The position numbers and the translations under genes are program-made. Positions 62,249 to 64,000 of a stretch of 64,000 nucleotides of DNA are shown one piece after another; position 1 is the first letter of the stretch; the number at the start of each line of letters is the position of its first letter. The notes below the pieces were generated by a model. It had not been told where the DNA came from. It saw nothing but the letters and a program-made list of their open reading frames with translations, and ran no database searches. The DNA is taken from NCBI RefSeq assembly GCF_009834125.1, contig NZ_CP047146.1, positions 1,357,501 through 1,421,500 on the forward strand, in the 5' to 3' direction. The stretch is from Streptomyces sp. GS7. GTDB taxonomy: Bacteria > Actinomycetota > Actinomycetes > Streptomycetales > Streptomycetaceae.

Positions 62249-63241
62249 CTACCTCCAGGACCCCCGCAGCCGCTCATAGGCCGCTGACCGCTTCCGCGTC
62301 CCTGCCCGGTCCAGGGCGTCGAGTGCGGCGCCGAGCACCGGTGGGGCGGTGACGACCTGGGGGACGGCCTTCGGTGCCCGCTCCGTGAGGAGGTGGGTGA
62401 GGTGATCGTGGAGCAGGGGATGGCGGGCCGCCAGCACGCCGCCGCCGAGGATCACCGGGGTGGGTTCGGAAAGGAGGTCGAGGCGCCGCAGGGCGACGGT
62501 GGCCAGGAGAACGATCTCTTCTGCCTGGCGGGCCACGATCCCACGGGCGAGGGCGTCGCCGGCCGAGGCGACGTCGAAGAGAACGGGGGTCAGTTCGTGG
62601 CGCCGCGCGTCGGGGATCCGTTGGAGATGCAGGGCCTCGACCAGCTCCGGCATGGTGCGCAGGCGGAAGTGTGCGGGGAGCGCGCGGGCGAGTTCGGTCG
62701 GGGCGCCCCGACCGTCCTCGGCGCGGGCCGCGTGCCACAGCGCCTCCTCGGCGAGAAAGGAGCCGCCGCCCCAGTCGCCGGAGATCCGGCCGATCGACGG
62801 GAAGCGGGCGGTGGCCCCGCCGCGGCCCAGGCCGACGCAGTTGATGCCCGCGCCGCAGACCACCGCGACGCCCAGCGGTTCGCCGTCGTCCGGAAGACCG
62901 GCCCGTAGGAGGGCGAAGGTGTCATTGCGGACGGTGACGGTGCCGGACCAGCCGCGGTGGGCGATCTCGGAGGTCAGGTCGGTCACCTCGTCCGGGAGGT
63001 CGGCGTTGGCGAGGAAGGCGGAGATGTGGTCGACGGGGTCGCCGTCGGTCAGTCCGGCCTGCTCCCGTGCCGATGCCACCAGCGGCGCCAGGACGTCCAC
63101 CGCGCGGGCGGCGCCGACCGCCGGGGGCTGGAAGCCGCCGCCACGGGCCCGGCCGAGGACCCTGCCGTCCACGGCCACCAGTGCCACATCGGTCTTGCTG
63201 TTGCCCGCGTCGATGGCGAGCGCCGTGCCGGTCAGGCCCAC
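62249..63241 (-). CDS. N-acetylglucosamine-kinase-like protein (BadF/BcrA-type ATPase fold)
   Basis: Predicted 330 residues from ATG 63241, ten bases inside the upstream GH4 gene, so the pair is coupled. ASKHA-fold motifs: phosphate-1 LAIDAGNSKTDVALV, the connect region AVVCGAGINCVG, and FPSIGRISGDWGGGSFLAEEALWHAAR, with the second phosphate/adenosine part LGGGVLAARHPLL near the C-terminus. This family phosphorylates N-acetylglucosamine or muramic-type sugars with ATP. With a GH4 glycosidase it suggests use of imported oligosaccharides from chitin or cell-wall turnover. Glucokinase-type activity is an alternative. Confidence 0.85.
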   Translation of the reverse strand: MGLTGTALAIDAGNSKTDVALVAVDGRVLGRARGGGFQPPAVGAARAVDVLAPLVASAREQAGLTDGDPVDHISAFLANADLPDEVTDLTSEIAHRGWSGTVTVRNDTFALLRAGLPDDGEPLGVAVVCGAGINCVGLGRGGATARFPSIGRISGDWGGGSFLAEEALWHAARAEDGRGAPTELARALPAHFRLRTMPELVEALHLQRIPDARRHELTPVLFDVASAGDALARGIVARQAEEIVLLATVALRRLDLLSEPTPVILGGGVLAARHPLLHDHLTHLLTERAPKAVPQVVTAPPVLGAALDALDRAGTRKRSAAYERLRGSWR

Positions 63242-64000
63242 GTGAGGTGCTCCCGGTTGTGCGCGATCAGCTTGTCGGTGAGCCGGTCCGCGTAGTCGAG
63301 CTGGCCGATGAGGGGGTGTGCGAGGAGCGCTGAGAAGACCCGGTCCCGGCCGCCCTTCAGGGCAGCCTCCAGAGCCAGGTGTTCATAGGCCGTGACATGC
63401 GCGACCAGACCACTGAAAAGGGGGGCGAGGGGGCGGAGGGGGAGGGGGGCGGCCCCCCAGGAGGTCACCGTCGCCGGGACCTCGATCACCGCGTCGTCGG
63501 GCAGGAACGAGAACGTGCCGTTGTTGAAGGTGTTGACGATCTGGGTGTCACCAGGCCCGGGAGCCCGGACGGGCCGTCGGCCGCCGGTGCCGCGCCTGCC
63601 GCCGGTCCGAGGAGCAACGCTCGGTACGCCCCCGCCCCCGCCCCCGCCCCCCGTGCCGCCGGGCTGAGCACCGGAGTTGGCGAGGTCGGCGGCGTGTGCG
63701 GCGTCGGCGATGCCGGTGGCGCCGGTCGGGGCGGGCTCTGTGGGGGGTGTGCGCAGGAGTGAGGACGTCAGGTTCACCGCTGCTTCGGAGTAGAAGGCGC
63801 CGCCGCGTTGGGCGAGGAGGGCCGGTTTCTCGGCCAGGGACGGGTCGGCGTACAGGTCGAGGAGTTGGCGTTCGATGGCGGCGACCTCGGCGGCGCGGGA
63901 GGTTTTGGTGCGCAACTCCCTTACGACCGCGTCGTGTTGGTAGAAGTAGCGGAGGTAGTAGGAGGGGACGGCGCCCAGGTGGTCCAGGACGGCGCGGGGC
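63232..64000 (-). CDS. 6-phospho-beta-glucosidase, GH4 family (5' end outside window)
   Basis: The frame runs from the right edge of the window to TGA at 63232, giving the last ~255 residues. The visible part begins RAVLDHLGAVPSYYLRYFYQ, then LLDLYADPSLAEKPALLAQRGGAFYSEAAVNLTSSLL, the conserved C-terminal region of NAD- and Mn-dependent GH4 enzymes, and ends with LPDDAVIEVPATV, PLPLRPLAPLFSGLV, YEHLALEAAL, RDRVFSALLAHPLIGQLD and LIAHNREHLTWA. These enzymes cleave 6-phospho-beta-glycosides. An insertion of about 60 residues, Gly/Pro/Arg-rich with a run of eight Gly, lies between SSLL and NTFNNGTFSFL. It is translationally coupled to the kinase gene. Confidence 0.88.
   Translation of the reverse strand, partial: PRAVLDHLGAVPSYYLRYFYQHDAVVRELRTKTSRAAEVAAIERQLLDLYADPSLAEKPALLAQRGGAFYSEAAVNLTSSLLRTPPTEPAPTGATGIADAAHAADLANSGAQPGGTGGGGGGGGVPSVAPRTGGRRGTGGRRPVRAPGPGDTQIVNTFNNGTFSFLPDDAVIEVPATVTSWGAAPLPLRPLAPLFSGLVAHVTAYEHLALEAALKGGRDRVFSALLAHPLIGQLDYADRLTDKLIAHNREHLTWA

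Overview
The window is about 73% G+C, with strongly G/C-biased third codon positions, many GTG starts, and gene families typical of Streptomyces: a class E sortase substrate, a PknG-type kinase locus, SsbB, dynamin pairs, lipoprotein alpha/beta hydrolases and ALF-repeat polymorphic toxins. I read it as an internal piece of a Streptomyces (or very close streptomycete) chromosome. Calls rest on reading the sequence and on recalled family motifs; no database search was possible, so gene symbols are given only where motif and context agree.

Layout. 1-8.7 kb: a truncated membrane-protein gene, an ABC-permease remnant, a small secreted protein, a convergent lipoprotein esterase, a FUSC-type membrane protein, an MreB/Mbl-family actin, and a divergent TetR repressor / FAD monooxygenase pair. 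8.9-13.8 kb: a compact accessory module with two glycosyltransferase-like proteins, an APH-type kinase and a NodU/TobZ-type O-carbamoyltransferase, which looks like a small orphan glycoside-tailoring cluster. 14.4-22.3 kb: a small membrane protein with a plastocyanin-like cupredoxin, a frameshifted membrane-protein gene, an OmpR/histidine-kinase pair, a secreted TAP-like hydrolase, a Ser/Thr kinase and the 3' end of an AlkZ-like gene.

22.3-38.4 kb: an accessory block with many broken genes. It holds a decayed RHS/deaminase toxin with a decayed SUKH-type immunity gene, an ISAs1-type transposase scrap, a putative immunity gene, and a 1,315-residue secreted ALF/coiled-coil/HINT polymorphic toxin. 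These are followed by a same-strand series of secreted proteins: two trypsin-fold proteins lacking two catalytic residues, one trypsin-like protein with an intact triad, a lytic transglycosylase, and fragments. A tRNA-Arg(TCT) gene closes the block.

38.8-49 kb: core-type genes, namely a dynamin-like GTPase pair (probably dynA/dynB), ssbB, a thioester-domain sortase substrate, the ABC-F factor ettA, a thioesterase, an unknown protein and a truncated haemoglobin. 49.1-60.2 kb: seven minus-strand genes forming a GlnX-GlnH-coiled-coil-PknG-PP2C-VWA-derivative-FHA series, a probable extracellular amino-acid sensing and phosphorylation relay; the VWA-type protein appears to have lost its VWA core. 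60.2-64 kb: a repeat-rich spacer, a GntR/FadR-type regulator whose stop codon opens a six-copy 17-bp repeat, a small unknown protein, and an amino-sugar-kinase-like gene overlapping a GH4 6-phospho-glycosidase that runs off the window.

The most unusual material is the toxin/secreted-protein block (22.9-38 kb), the carbamoyltransferase module, and the domain-deleted VWA protein in the PknG locus.
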